Of a stretch of 64,000 nucleotides of DNA, positions 1 to 10,562 are shown piece by piece. The notes beneath the pieces were generated by a model. It saw only the letters and a program-made list of their open reading frames with translations, was not told the DNA's origin and did no database searches. Source of the DNA: an uncultured Shimia sp. (GTDB lineage Bacteria; Pseudomonadota; Alphaproteobacteria; Rhodobacterales; Rhodobacteraceae); NCBI RefSeq assembly GCF_947498095.1, contig NZ_CANMJE010000002.1, forward strand, positions 124,001 to 188,000, given 5' to 3'. Made by a program: the position numbers and the translations under genes. Position 1 is the first letter of the stretch; the number at the start of each line of letters is the position of its first letter.

Positions 1-1063
1 GCAATTCTGGGCGCATACCAGATTCGTGATATCGCGCGCGGGTGATTTGCCAGCTTTGGAAAAGGTGGGCCGCCACAAGGTTGGCAATGTGCTGATCCGG
101 GCGACGGTTCAATATGTCCTTCACCCCATCCAGGAAATACTCGACCTCCAAAGTATCAAACCCTTCCGGGTCCACCAGAAGCGCGTCAAACCAGACCCAG
201 GCATAGGCTCCGGCACCCCATTCCTGATAGGTGCGGGCTGCTGTGCGCCGAGCTTCCAGATCCAGGGCCTGATAGGTGCCATACCACCGCGGCAAAAGGT
301 AGTTGCCGAGCGCACGCATGTGACGCGGGTTTTGCGGATCAAGATCAACCAGCGCTTCAAATTCGCGGATCAGGTGCGCGCCGGGATCAACTTTGCCGGG
401 CAACAAGGCGCAGCGGGCCGCCGAAAGGGCGGCAGATTGATAGGTTGTTGGCGAAAACTCGGCAAGGATGTCGCGGGCACGATCAAAATGTGCCTCAAAG
501 GCTTCACGATTAATGTCGCCGATTGAATCGTCCGAGCGAGCCCCACGCCAAGCCCAGCCAATATCAATGTGCATGTGGGCCACAATCAGCGCGAGGGCAT
601 AGCAATCGGGGGTGTCCATCAGCACGGCTTCTAGGGCTTCAACGCCTGCAAAGAAGTCGGAGTCTTCTGCCGGACGACCATGCAGCAGAGAATGCTCGGC
701 GGCACGCACGACGTCGGAGCGCGCGCCAAAGGCCATCAGATCGGCGAGCGGAATGCCCGAAGGTGTGGTCAAGCGGGATTTGTCATGTTGCTTTATCTGT
801 TCTGCCAGTTCTTCCCAGCGGTCCTGTCGCGCCATGCGCAATCCGAACTCACGGGCTTTGTCGCCCTCGATCTGGTCGGGCGTGTTGACATGCACCGGAA
901 TTTGCAACCGTGCCGTCAGATCACGATAAGTCTTATTTGGTTGGTCACTATCGGGAAGCTCGGTGTCTTCCTTGCGCGGCAGATTCAACTTCCGCGCAAG
1001 ACCCTTGGAGCCAGGTTTCATCAACCCGGCCAACTGGGCCTTTTTGTCCGAGAAAAAAGTCAT
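1..1063 (-). CDS. Conserved hypothetical protein, C-terminus runs off the window (MTFFSDKKAQLAGLMKPGSKGLARKLNLPRKEDTELPDSDQ...)
   Basis: Manual translation of the minus strand from ATG at 1063 is open to the window edge; missing from the ORF track because no stop is present; the listed plus ORFs here are antisense shadows. Confidence 0.75.
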   Translation of the reverse strand, partial: MTFFSDKKAQLAGLMKPGSKGLARKLNLPRKEDTELPDSDQPNKTYRDLTARLQIPVHVNTPDQIEGDKAREFGLRMARQDRWEELAEQIKQHDKSRLTTPSGIPLADLMAFGARSDVVRAAEHSLLHGRPAEDSDFFAGVEALEAVLMDTPDCYALALIVAHMHIDIGWAWRGARSDDSIGDINREAFEAHFDRARDILAEFSPTTYQSAALSAARCALLPGKVDPGAHLIREFEALVDLDPQNPRHMRALGNYLLPRWYGTYQALDLEARRTAARTYQEWGAGAYAWVWFDALLVDPEGFDTLEVEYFLDGVKDILNRRPDQHIANLVAAHLFQSWQITRARYHESGMRPEL

Positions 1064-1187
1064 TTGTACATGTACTCCGCTAAACTAAGCGTAGATTGAC
1101 GGGTCTTTCAGGCTGAAAAATGGCGGGGCTTGGGTATCATGCGGACATGTTTGGTTGGAATTGACAACAAGCCGCCACAATGGCCTT

Positions 1188-1619
1188 TCAAATGACGCGG
1201 AAATGGTGCCGTTCTGTCTTAATTCCACGGTCCTTGAAGCCCTTCTCAAGCGCTTCATGAGGGGGCGCGACATCTTGCGGAATGCGCAGTTTGGACTGAT
1301 CTATCAAGATCAAGGTCACGCGCACCGAGAAATCCCATCGTGTGTCGAACCGGGCGTGTTGAATGCGGCTGAGGGGCAGGTCCGCTTCTTGGCCGCCGTT
1401 TTTCCAGTGTACCTGCGTATCCGTCAGCTCAAAATCGGTGATCGGGTTGCGTAAGAGGTCAATCGCAGCCGGCACCGCGAACAGGGCTAGCCCAAGGATG
1501 ATCCATTCCAACGTTCCAACGGAATAAAGAAAAGCCAGAAGGCCAAGATAGACAGCCAACCCAACCAATGTCTTGGGATTGCGACCTCGGTTCTTGTGTG
1601 TCAGCGCGTCGGGCATCAT
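1188..1619 (-). CDS. Hypothetical membrane protein (two hydrophobic segments near N-terminus)
   Basis: 143-aa ORF with hydrophobic stretches; 4-nt overlap with the upstream SDR gene. Confidence 0.65.
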   Translation of the reverse strand: MMPDALTHKNRGRNPKTLVGLAVYLGLLAFLYSVGTLEWIILGLALFAVPAAIDLLRNPITDFELTDTQVHWKNGGQEADLPLSRIQHARFDTRWDFSVRVTLILIDQSKLRIPQDVAPPHEALEKGFKDRGIKTERHHFRVI

Positions 1620-2356
1620 CTGCCTCCGGTCACATCAAGCGTTGTACCGGTAACGTAGGAAGCGGCGTCTGACAGAAGATAAAGAACGGCGCGCGCCACT
1701 TCTGTGGCGGACCCAGTGCGCTGCATGGGAACCATGGGCGCCAGCCGTTGCGCGCGCCCCGGCTCGCCGCCTTTGGCGTGAATGTCGGTTTCTATCAGCC
1801 CCGGCCGCACTGCGTTGACGCGGATATTGTCCAGCGCGACCTCATCCGCCAGCCCCTTGGTAAAGATGTCGATGGCGGCCTTTGAGGCAGCATAGTCCAC
1901 ATATTGGTTGGCTGACCCGAGGCGTGCGGCCGCTGATGAGATATTGACGAGACTGCCGCCGGTGCCCTGCCTCTGCATCCTGATCACGGCCTCTTTGGCG
2001 ACCAGCATGGCGCCAATGACGTTGACGTCGAACATACGGCGCAGGCGATCATGGGTCAGCGCGGTGACTTTGACCGCCTGATCGACGATCCCGGCATTGT
2101 TGACCAACGCATCAAGCCGCCCGAACCGGTCGTCAATCGCCTCGTATAGCGCCTCAATGTCCGAGGGCTGCGCCACGTCAGCCTGACAGACCAGAACCTG
2201 CGCGCCTGCGGCTTCACAGGCCTCTGCGACTTTCGCCATTGCCGCCGCTTCACTTCGATAGGTCAGGGCAAGGTCATAGCCTTCGACCGCGGCAAGGCGG
2301 GCCGTCGCGGCGCCGATCCCGGTGCTGGCGCCGGTAATGAGGCAGATTTTTCGCAT
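1616..2356 (-). CDS. SDR family NAD(P)-dependent oxidoreductase
   Basis: TGASTGIG nucleotide-binding motif, NNAG, YAASK catalytic motif. Confidence 0.93.
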   Translation of the reverse strand: MRKICLITGASTGIGAATARLAAVEGYDLALTYRSEAAAMAKVAEACEAAGAQVLVCQADVAQPSDIEALYEAIDDRFGRLDALVNNAGIVDQAVKVTALTHDRLRRMFDVNVIGAMLVAKEAVIRMQRQGTGGSLVNISSAAARLGSANQYVDYAASKAAIDIFTKGLADEVALDNIRVNAVRPGLIETDIHAKGGEPGRAQRLAPMVPMQRTGSATEVARAVLYLLSDAASYVTGTTLDVTGGR

Positions 2357-2359
2357 CGC

Positions 2360-4945
2360 TCAGGCTCCCCGGATCCGCGTGACCATTTCAGATGTATCAC
2401 GGCTCAGGTCAGGATGTGCGGCAATCCGGTCCAGTTGCGTCTGGATCAGGGCCTGCCGGTCGCTGTCATAGCGCTTCCATGTCTGGAAGGCAGAGCACAT
2501 GCGCGCCGAGACCTGAGGGTTCAAGGGGTCGAGTTTCAGCAGCCAATCTGTCAGCAGCGTGTAGGCCGCGCCGCTTTTGTGATGGAACCCGGCATGGTGC
2601 GCGCCAAGGACGCCCAGGGCCGCACGGAAGCGATTTGGGTTTTTCATATCAAAATCAGGGCGTTGCGTGAGCTTATTGACGGTTTCAACCACATCTTGCG
2701 GCTTGGCCGACATGACCTGCAACGAGAACCATTTGTCCATCACCAAACGATCCTGCGCCCATTGCTTTTCAAAAGCGGCCAATTGAGCATCTCCGGTCCC
2801 GGCGTCCAGCAGGCACGACAAGGCCGCGAGTTGCTGGGTCATGTTGTCTGCCTTGCTGTACTGATCGGTGGCCTGTTTGCCTGCATCTTGCCGGCTGATC
2901 AGAGCCAGCACGGCATTGGCCAGCGCCCGGCTGCCTGCAGGCCCGGCCTCTGGCGAGAAGGGGCCGTCGACCTGATTGTCAGCATAAAGCCCCGGCAACA
3001 AATCCCCCAATGCCTCGGCCTTGGCGTCTCGCAACGCCTCGGAAGCGGCGTAAATTGCCTCGGGATCGGGGACATGCCCGGCATCATGCAGAATGCCGGC
3101 CAACTCAGATTGGGTTGGTTGGCCGAGCATCAGGGCGCGATACGCGGGGTCGAGGCTCTCGTTTCTTAGCACGGCCCTGAGACCGTCCAGATAATCAGGG
3201 TTGGGTGCGCTGCCCGTGGTTACGGCAGAGACCAGCGAGTCGCGCGCCAGCATGCGCCCGGCTTCCCAGCGGTTGAACGGATCGGTGTCATGGGCCAGCA
3301 GAAATGCGCGCCGGTCACTGTCGATGTCATGATCCAGGATCACCGGGGCCGAGAACCCGCGCAAGATCGACGGAACCGGCCGTGTGGCATGCCCTGAAAA
3401 GCTGAAACTCTGGCTCGCTTCGGTCAGTTCCAGCGTCTGGGTTTCCAAAACTTCGTCGCCGTTGGGGTTCAAAAGCCCCAGGTTCACCGGGATGACCTGT
3501 GGCTCTTTGCTCTCTTGTCCGGGCGTGGGGGCGGTGGTTTGCGTCAGATGCAGCGTGAAGGTATCGCCATCAAATTCTTCCCGAACTTCGACTCGCGGTG
3601 TGCCGGATTGCGAATACCAGCGTTTAAATTGCGTCAGGTCGCGTCCGGTGCTGTCTTCAAACACCTTGATCCAGTCTTCGATGGTGGCCGCATCCCCATC
3701 ATGTCGCTCAAAGTAGAGGTCTAGCGCCTTGGAGTAAGCCTCGGGCCCGACCAATGTGCGCAGCATGCCGATGACCTCGGCGCCTTTTTCGTAGACGGTT
3801 GCCGTATAGAAGTTGTTGATTTCCTGAAAGCTTTCCGGGCGCACGGGGTGGGAGAGTGGGCCTTGGTCTTCCGGGAATTGACGCCCTCGCAACGACAGAA
3901 CATCGGAAATGCGTGCCACCGGGGCGGATCGCATATCGGCAGTGAACTGTTGGTCGCGATAGACGGTGAGCCCCTCTTTCAGACAGAGCTGAAACCAATC
4001 GCGGCAGGTAATGCGGTTGCCAGTCCAGTTGTGGAAATACTCATGCGCGATGATCGCCTCGATGCGTTCGAAGTTGCCGTCGGTCGAGGTTTCAGGGCTG
4101 GCGAGCACGCAGGACGAGTTAAAGACGTTCAACCCCTTGTTCTCCATTGCGCCCATGTTGAAGTCGTCCACGGCCACGATGTTGAACTCGTCCAGATCGT
4201 ATTCACGGCCATAGACGTCTTCGTCCCATTTCATCGAATTTTTCAACGCTTCCATGCCAAAAGCGCATTTGTCCTCGTCTCCGGGGCGCACCCAGATGGC
4301 AAGGCTCACCTCTTTGCCGGACATGGTGGTGAACTTGTCTTCATGCGCAATCAGATCACCCGCCACCAATGCAAAGAGATAAGCCGGTTTGGGCCAGGGG
4401 TCCTGATAGATTGTGACTGTTGGCACGTCGTCCTGTGTCAGGTCAGTCGAAGAATAAAGCCCGTTACCATTCGACAGCATGACAGGCGTGTGTGCTTGCG
4501 TACTTTCGATGCGCACGGTGAATTGCGCCATCACATCCGGGCGGTCGGGGTACCACGTGATCTTGCGAAAGCCCTCGGCCTCACACTGCGTGCAATACAT
4601 GCCGTTTGACATATAGAGACCCTCAAGCGCGGTGTTGTCTTGTGGGTTGATCTCAACCTCGGCTTCCCAATTAAAGGGCGCTTCGGGGACATCCACCTCG
4701 ATGCCGCCTTCAACATGGTTGGGCGTGACCTCGTGGCCATCGACCTTGATCGAGATGTGTTTCAGATCTTCTCCGTGCAGGAAAAAAGGGCGGTGATGCA
4801 CGTCGTAATCCGGGCGAAACCGGATCCGCGAAATCACACGTGTCGCCGTTGGGTGCAGGCGAAAGGTCAGGTGAACATCGTCGATGATCCAGCCAAAGGG
4901 TTTGTAGTCGTCCAGATAGATCGTCTTGGGGCTGTCATCGCGCAT
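2360..4945 (-). CDS. pepN: Aminopeptidase N (M1 family)
   Basis: GAMENKG and HEYFHNWTGNR motifs; likely start MRDDSPKTIYLDDY at 4945 rather than 5026. Confidence 0.95.
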   Translation of the reverse strand: MRDDSPKTIYLDDYKPFGWIIDDVHLTFRLHPTATRVISRIRFRPDYDVHHRPFFLHGEDLKHISIKVDGHEVTPNHVEGGIEVDVPEAPFNWEAEVEINPQDNTALEGLYMSNGMYCTQCEAEGFRKITWYPDRPDVMAQFTVRIESTQAHTPVMLSNGNGLYSSTDLTQDDVPTVTIYQDPWPKPAYLFALVAGDLIAHEDKFTTMSGKEVSLAIWVRPGDEDKCAFGMEALKNSMKWDEDVYGREYDLDEFNIVAVDDFNMGAMENKGLNVFNSSCVLASPETSTDGNFERIEAIIAHEYFHNWTGNRITCRDWFQLCLKEGLTVYRDQQFTADMRSAPVARISDVLSLRGRQFPEDQGPLSHPVRPESFQEINNFYTATVYEKGAEVIGMLRTLVGPEAYSKALDLYFERHDGDAATIEDWIKVFEDSTGRDLTQFKRWYSQSGTPRVEVREEFDGDTFTLHLTQTTAPTPGQESKEPQVIPVNLGLLNPNGDEVLETQTLELTEASQSFSFSGHATRPVPSILRGFSAPVILDHDIDSDRRAFLLAHDTDPFNRWEAGRMLARDSLVSAVTTGSAPNPDYLDGLRAVLRNESLDPAYRALMLGQPTQSELAGILHDAGHVPDPEAIYAASEALRDAKAEALGDLLPGLYADNQVDGPFSPEAGPAGSRALANAVLALISRQDAGKQATDQYSKADNMTQQLAALSCLLDAGTGDAQLAAFEKQWAQDRLVMDKWFSLQVMSAKPQDVVETVNKLTQRPDFDMKNPNRFRAALGVLGAHHAGFHHKSGAAYTLLTDWLLKLDPLNPQVSARMCSAFQTWKRYDSDRQALIQTQLDRIAAHPDLSRDTSEMVTRIRGA

Positions 4946-5151
4946 TGCCGTCTCCTGAGATGGTCCGTGGTCAAAGATGTAGCCAATCGAGGGGCGGCTG
5001 CAAGCGGCGATGCCAAGGATCGACATCAGTTTGTTGCAAATTTTGAAAGATTATCAGGCAGAGCCAAAAGATGCGTTTGTTGCCTATAGGAAACTTCTGC
5101 TCTAGATCGATCACAGTATACCATCGTGCACCCAAAGATTCCGGAGCGGAT

Positions 5152-7299
5152 ATGAGCGACAGACTGAACCGAGACGGCCTGCAGGTTGACCCTGTGTTGG
5201 CGACTTTCATCGAAGAGGCGGCGCTGCCGGGTACCGGCGTTGACGCGGGTGCGTTTTGGGCTGGACTGTCGGGCATCTTGCACGAACTAGGGCCTGAAAA
5301 TCAGGCGTTGTTAGACAAGCGCGAGGCCTTGCAGGGTCAGATCGATGCTTGGCATCTCGCCAATCGCGACGCGCCGCACGATCACGAAAGCTACAAGGCG
5401 TTTTTGGAAGAGATTGGGTATTTGCTGCCCGAAGAGGACGCGTTTCAGGTTGAGACGGCCAATGTCGACCCTGAAATTGCCAGCGTTCCGGGGCCACAAT
5501 TGGTGGTGCCGATCACCAACGCGCGCTACGCGCTGAACGCGGCAAATGCCCGGTGGGGCAGCCTTTATGATGGGCTATACGGCACCGACGCAATGGGCGT
5601 ACCGGCACCCAAAGGCGGCTATAACAAAGGTCATGGCGCCCGTGTTGTTGCGCGTGCGCGTGTATTTCTGGATGAGAGCTTTCCGGTTGAGGGGCTGAGC
5701 CATGCAGATGCCCGGCGGTACCATGTGCGCGATGGTGCGCTGTTGGTCGACGATCTGCCCCTGATGCAGCCAGAAAAGTTCGCCGGTTTCAGTGGCAACC
5801 CCAAGGCGCCAGACGCGATCCTATTGGTCAATCATGGTTTGCATGTCGAACTGGTGTTTGACCGTGCCCATCCTATTGGCAGTCACGATCAGGCCGGGCT
5901 GGCGGATGTGCGGCTGGAAAGTGCGATTTCGGCGATCATGGACTGCGAAGACTCGGTGGCCTGCGTTGATGCCGAAGACAAAGTGCAGGCCTATGGCAAC
6001 TGGCTGGGCCTGATGCGCGGCGACCTGACAGAAGAGGTTGAAAAGGGTGGCAAGTCCTTTAACCGCGCGCTGAACTCTGACCTGACCTTTTCAGCCGCCG
6101 ATGGCAGTGACCTGACTCTGAAAGGACGCGCGCTGATGCTGGTGCGCAATGTCGGTCATCTGATGACCAACCCTGCGATTTTGGATCGGAACGGTAATGA
6201 GGCCTTTGAGGGTCTGATGGACGCCATGATCACGACCCTGATCGCGATGCACGACTTGCAGCGCGAGAGCGGCAATTCAGTGCATGGATCTGTCTATGTG
6301 GTGAAACCCAAGATGCACGGACCGGAAGAGGTGGCCTTTGCCGTCAAAACCTTTGACCGGGTCGAAGACATCCTCGGCCTGCCGCGCAATACGGTCAAAA
6401 TCGGCATCATGGACGAAGAGCGCCGCACCTCGGTCAACCTCAAGCAATGCATCCGTGCCGCGAAAAGTCGTGTGGCCTTTATCAACACCGGATTCCTTGA
6501 TCGCACTGGCGACGAAATTCACACCTCGATGGAGGCCGGCCCCTTTAGCCGCAAGGATTTCATCAAGCGCAAGGGCTGGATCGGCGCCTATGAGAACCGC
6601 AACGTCGATATCGGCCTGGAATGTGGCCTGCAGGGCAGGGCGCAGATTGGCAAAGGCATGTGGGCCATGCCCGATCTGATGAGCGCGATGATTGAACAAA
6701 AGATCGAACACCCGAAGTCCGGCGCCAACTGCGCCTGGGTGCCCAGCCCTACGGCGGCCACCTTGCACGCGCTGCACTATCACAAGGTTGATGTCTTTGC
6801 CGTTCAGGATAAGCTCAAAGCTGGCGGGCGGCGTGCACATGTTGATGGAATTCTGGAAATCCCGCTGGCGACCTATCGCAAGTGGTCCAAAGATCAGATC
6901 CTGCGCGAAGTAGAGAACAACGCCCAAGGGATTCTTGGCTATGTGGTGCGCTGGATCGATCATGGCGTGGGATGTTCCAAGGTGCCGGACATCAACGATG
7001 TCGGCCTGATGGAAGATCGCGCGACCTGCCGGATCAGCTCGCAGGCCTTGGCCAACTGGCTGCACCACGAGGTGGTGAGTGAGGCCGAAGTGATGGCCGC
7101 CATGCAAAAGATGGCCGCCGTGGTCGACCGTCAGAACGCGGATGATGCAACCTATCGCCCAATGGCGCCTGGCTTTGAAGGGATCGCCTTTCAGGCAGCC
7201 TGTGACCTGGTGTTCCGCGGCCGGATTCAGCCTTCGGGCTATACAGAGCCCGTACTGCATGCGCGTCGACTGGAGTTAAAGGCTGCACAGACGGCCTAG
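5152..7299 (+). CDS. glcB: Malate synthase G
   Basis: ~715 aa; sequence recognised as malate synthase G; start [14 protein letters not shown]. Confidence 0.95.
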   Translation: MSDRLNRDGLQVDPVLATFIEEAALPGTGVDAGAFWAGLSGILHELGPENQALLDKREALQGQIDAWHLANRDAPHDHESYKAFLEEIGYLLPEEDAFQVETANVDPEIASVPGPQLVVPITNARYALNAANARWGSLYDGLYGTDAMGVPAPKGGYNKGHGARVVARARVFLDESFPVEGLSHADARRYHVRDGALLVDDLPLMQPEKFAGFSGNPKAPDAILLVNHGLHVELVFDRAHPIGSHDQAGLADVRLESAISAIMDCEDSVACVDAEDKVQAYGNWLGLMRGDLTEEVEKGGKSFNRALNSDLTFSAADGSDLTLKGRALMLVRNVGHLMTNPAILDRNGNEAFEGLMDAMITTLIAMHDLQRESGNSVHGSVYVVKPKMHGPEEVAFAVKTFDRVEDILGLPRNTVKIGIMDEERRTSVNLKQCIRAAKSRVAFINTGFLDRTGDEIHTSMEAGPFSRKDFIKRKGWIGAYENRNVDIGLECGLQGRAQIGKGMWAMPDLMSAMIEQKIEHPKSGANCAWVPSPTAATLHALHYHKVDVFAVQDKLKAGGRRAHVDGILEIPLATYRKWSKDQILREVENNAQGILGYVVRWIDHGVGCSKVPDINDVGLMEDRATCRISSQALANWLHHEVVSEAEVMAAMQKMAAVVDRQNADDATYRPMAPGFEGIAFQAACDLVFRGRIQPSGYTEPVLHARRLELKAAQTA

Positions 7300-7364
7300 A
7301 CCATGATTGGGACTGCGTTTAGAGCAATAAGAGTAATCTCTGTTGCCTCATTTTCTTTCTTGAC

Positions 7365-8183
7365 TTGCGGGCCCGAACGTCAGCAAGGCGGAACTTTTTC
7401 AACCTTCACCTGAATACGTCGATAGCCGCTTCCCGCCCAAAGTACCAAATGCTCCGCTTGAACCTGACGACAAGATTGGGCTCATATCTCGAACCGAACC
7501 TTGAAGAGATCTGGAACATCGAACCCGGCGACATGATCGACTCCATGTTGCCATGGTGGGAGGCGGGTTTTCGCATTCATATTCATTCCAACGGGGATGC
7601 CGCGCAGGATGCCGTTCTAAACGCCCTCGCACATATGCCAAACGTGCGCCCGAGGTTTGATCACAGGTTCGTCTTCGAACACATCGGACTTTCATCTGTT
7701 GTTCAAATCCGGCGTATGAAGGCGCTTGGCGCCACGGCCAGCGTGAACCCCAGCTTCGTCTACCTCAGAGGTGACCTGAATGCCGTTTATATCGGTCGCA
7801 ATCGCACGGCGCAGGCTGCGCGGCTTGGGAAACTGCTGCGATACGATTTACCCACAACAATACACTCAGATTTACCGGTCGCACCGGCGGACCCGCTGTT
7901 GTTGATGTGGATTGCTGTGAACAGGTTCGGGCAAGCTGGGGAGGTGCTGGCACCCGAGGAACGCGTCAGCAGTGAGCAAGCGCTGCGCATGGTTACAATT
8001 GACGCCGCACATGTTTTGGGCATGGACGACCGCATTGGAAGCATTGAGCCGGGAAAGTTTGCTGATTTTACAGTGTTGGAAGAAAACCCCCTCACCGTTT
8101 CACCGGAGCGTATACGTGACATCGGGATTTGGGGCACAGTGCACGCGGGCGAAGCGTTCCCGGCACCGCCCAAAACGCAGTAA
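7365..8183 (+). pseudogene. C-terminal part of an amidohydrolase (amidohydrolase_3/YtcJ-like), 5'-truncated
   Basis: GFRIHIHSNGDAAQDAVLNAL, HSDLPVAPADPL, IGSIEPGKFADFTVLEENPL are typical of the C-terminal half; N-terminal metal-binding HxH region is absent. Confidence 0.7.
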
Positions 8184-8344
8184 GTCTGACAAACGATAAG
8201 GAAGGTGTTCGTAAACAATCGCTCTGCAATCAAACCGGATATTGCCTCCGGTCCTTACTCTCGCTTCAATGGTTTTGGTCAAATGCGCGAACAACTCGGA
8301 TCCACTACCGGCAACGCGCTCGCCTCAACAGGGGCTTGCCCAAA

Positions 8345-8374
8345 AGCCCAGCATCGCTGCAGGGCTTTTTTTGC
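8345..8374 (+). terminator. Rho-independent terminator
   Basis: AGCCCAGCATCGCTGCAGGGCTTTTTTT stem-loop plus T-run. Confidence 0.7.
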
Positions 8375-8388
8375 CTTGCGGCCGGGGC

Positions 8389-10281
8389 TCACCCCTTGGC
8401 ATAGCCTAGCGTTTGCAGTGCCTCGGTGATCTCGTCGAGGATCACCGGATCGTCGATGGTCGCGGGCATCTTCCACTCGGTGCCGTCCGCAATCGAGACC
8501 ATGGTGCCACGCAGGATCTTGCCCGAGCGTGTCTTAGGCAACCGGTCCACCACCACGGCCAGCTTAAACGCCGCCACGGGGCCGATTTTTTCGCGCACCA
8601 GTTTCACCACTTCTTTGACCACGTCTGCGTTGTCACGATCTGCGCCAGCATTCAGACACAAGAAGCCAACGGGCATCTGACCCTTGAGGCTGTCTGACAC
8701 GCCGATCACGGCGCATTCGGCGACATCCGGGTGGCTGGCCAGAACCTCTTCCATGCCGCCGGTCGACAGGCGGTGGCCTGCGACGTTGATGACGTCATCG
8801 GTGCGCGCCATGATGTAGACATAGCCGTCCTCATCCATCATGCCCGCATCACCCGTCTCATAGTAACCGGGGAAAGTGTTGAGATAGCTTTTCTTGAAGC
8901 GATCTTCGGCGTTCCACAGCGTCGGCAAGGTGCCCGGAGGCAGCGGCAGCTTGATTGCAATCGCCCCAAGGGTTCCGGCCTCAACCGGATGGCCCGCATC
9001 GTCCAGAATGGTCACATCGTAGCCCGGCATCGGCACGGTGGGTGATCCCAGCTTGATGGGCAGCTCCTCGATCCCTACCGGGTTCGCGGCAATCGCCCAG
9101 CCGGTTTCGGTCTGCCACCAGTGGTCAATCACCGGCACCTGCAGTTGATCCTGTGCCCAGACAATGGTGTCGGGATCGGCGCGTTCCCCGGCCAGGAACA
9201 CCTGCTCCAGACATCTGAGGTCATACTTTTTGACGAACTCACCAGCTGGGTCTTCGCGTTTTACGGCGCGGAAGGCGGTTGGCGCCGTAAAGAACGACTT
9301 GACGTTATGCTCCGAAATCACCCGCCAGAAGGTGCCCGCATCCGGCGTACCCACAGGCTTGCCCTCAAAGACGATGGTGGTGTTGCCGTGGATCAGCGGC
9401 GCATAGCAGATATAGCTGTGGCCCACGACCCAACCTACGTCTGAAGCGGCCCAGAACACATCACCGGGATCGACATTGTAGAGGTTCTTCATCGTCCAGT
9501 TCAGCGCCACCAGCTGACCGGCAGTGTGGCGGATCACGCCCTTGGGCTGGCCCGTCGTGCCCGAGGTATAAAGGATATAGGCCGGGTGGTTGCCTTCAAC
9601 CGGCACGCACTCTGCTGGCTCAACCCCATACTGAAACCCATGCCAGTTATAATCGCGGCCCTCTTTCAGATGGGCCACTTCCTGCTCGCGCTGGAAGATC
9701 ACGGTAAAGTCCGGTTTGTGCTCGGAGAGGTCAATCGCGCCGTCCAACAGCGGTTTGTAGTGCACAACGCGGCCCGGCTCGAGGCCACAACTCGCGGCAA
9801 TGATGGCCTTGGGCTTGGCGTCGTCGATCCGCACTGCCAGCTCGTTTGCGGCAAAGCCACCAAACACCACCGAATGCACTGCGCCCAGACGCGCGCATGC
9901 CAGCATCGCCTCGACCGCTTCGGGGATCATCGGCATGTAGATGATGACGCGATCGCCTTTCTCGATACCCTTGGCACGCAGCGCCCCGGCGAGGCTGGCG
10001 ACGCGGTTGCGCAGCTCAATATAAGAAATCGCACGCTTGGTGTGGGTGATCGGGCTGTCATAGATAATCGCGGTCTGCTCACCGCGTCCGTTTTCGACGT
10101 GGCGGTCAACCGCGTTCCAGCAGGTGTTCACCTTGGCATCGGCAAACCACTCAAACAGACCATCGCCTTTGTCGAACAACGCCTTCGAAGGGGCCTCGTC
10201 CCAGTCAATCGCCTTGGCAGCCTCCATCCAGAACCCCTCGGGGTCTTTCTTCCAGCCTTGGTAAACCTCTTTATAGGACAT
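8389..10281 (-). CDS. prpE: Propionate--CoA ligase (propionyl-CoA synthetase)
   Basis: AMP-binding YTSGTTGQPKGVIR, ACS-like C-terminus KTRSGKILRGTM; PrpE-type sequence; start MSYKEVYQGWKKDPEGFW. Confidence 0.9.
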   Translation of the reverse strand: MSYKEVYQGWKKDPEGFWMEAAKAIDWDEAPSKALFDKGDGLFEWFADAKVNTCWNAVDRHVENGRGEQTAIIYDSPITHTKRAISYIELRNRVASLAGALRAKGIEKGDRVIIYMPMIPEAVEAMLACARLGAVHSVVFGGFAANELAVRIDDAKPKAIIAASCGLEPGRVVHYKPLLDGAIDLSEHKPDFTVIFQREQEVAHLKEGRDYNWHGFQYGVEPAECVPVEGNHPAYILYTSGTTGQPKGVIRHTAGQLVALNWTMKNLYNVDPGDVFWAASDVGWVVGHSYICYAPLIHGNTTIVFEGKPVGTPDAGTFWRVISEHNVKSFFTAPTAFRAVKREDPAGEFVKKYDLRCLEQVFLAGERADPDTIVWAQDQLQVPVIDHWWQTETGWAIAANPVGIEELPIKLGSPTVPMPGYDVTILDDAGHPVEAGTLGAIAIKLPLPPGTLPTLWNAEDRFKKSYLNTFPGYYETGDAGMMDEDGYVYIMARTDDVINVAGHRLSTGGMEEVLASHPDVAECAVIGVSDSLKGQMPVGFLCLNAGADRDNADVVKEVVKLVREKIGPVAAFKLAVVVDRLPKTRSGKILRGTMVSIADGTEWKMPATIDDPVILDEITEALQTLGYAKG

Positions 10282-10329
10282 CACAGTCTCCTCCGAAATG
10301 TGTTGGGAAACTGTTACGCAAGGCAACAG

Positions 10330-10490
10330 CTTTGCAGCAAGCATCTTTCGCGACGCCGCGTCAGATTATCGCAAAATATTTGCAGTACTGGCGCAAATTT
10401 GCCTGCAAAGTTTTGCAAAGCGCCCGATATTGTCGGAAAGACTTTGAAGTTTATGCATTTTTGCAAATCTGCAAATATTTCACTGCAAAA
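10330..10490. promoter_or_regulatory. Cluster of TGCAAA/TTTGCA half-sites upstream of prpE (candidate PccR/ScfR operator)
   Basis: GCGCAAATTTGCCTGCAAAGTTTTGCAAAG (10391-10420) and TTTTGCAAATCTGCAAAT (10459-10476), ACTGCAAAA (10482-10490). Confidence 0.6.
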
Positions 10491-10514
10491 CTTAAGGGGG
10501 CCAGATTCGCCCCT

Positions 10515-10560
10515 CTTCATTTTGGTCAAAGTACTCCGGGGTGCGGGGCAGCGCCCCGCG
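10515..10560 (+). repeat. Dispersed intergenic repeat copy (CTTCATTTTGG...GTACTCC... + GCGGGGC/GCCCCGC stem)
   Basis: Similar to copies at 20344, 20481, 28222, 28425, 45776 and 58042. Confidence 0.6.
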
Positions 10561-10562
10561 AC

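Noticed and set aside
6277-7260. 327-aa minus-strand ORF
   Set aside because: Antisense to malate synthase G, no recognisable domain
8205-8429. 74-aa plus ORF (MFVNNRSAIKPDIASGPYSRF...)
   Set aside because: Runs through a terminator and into antisense of prpE; no recognisable domain
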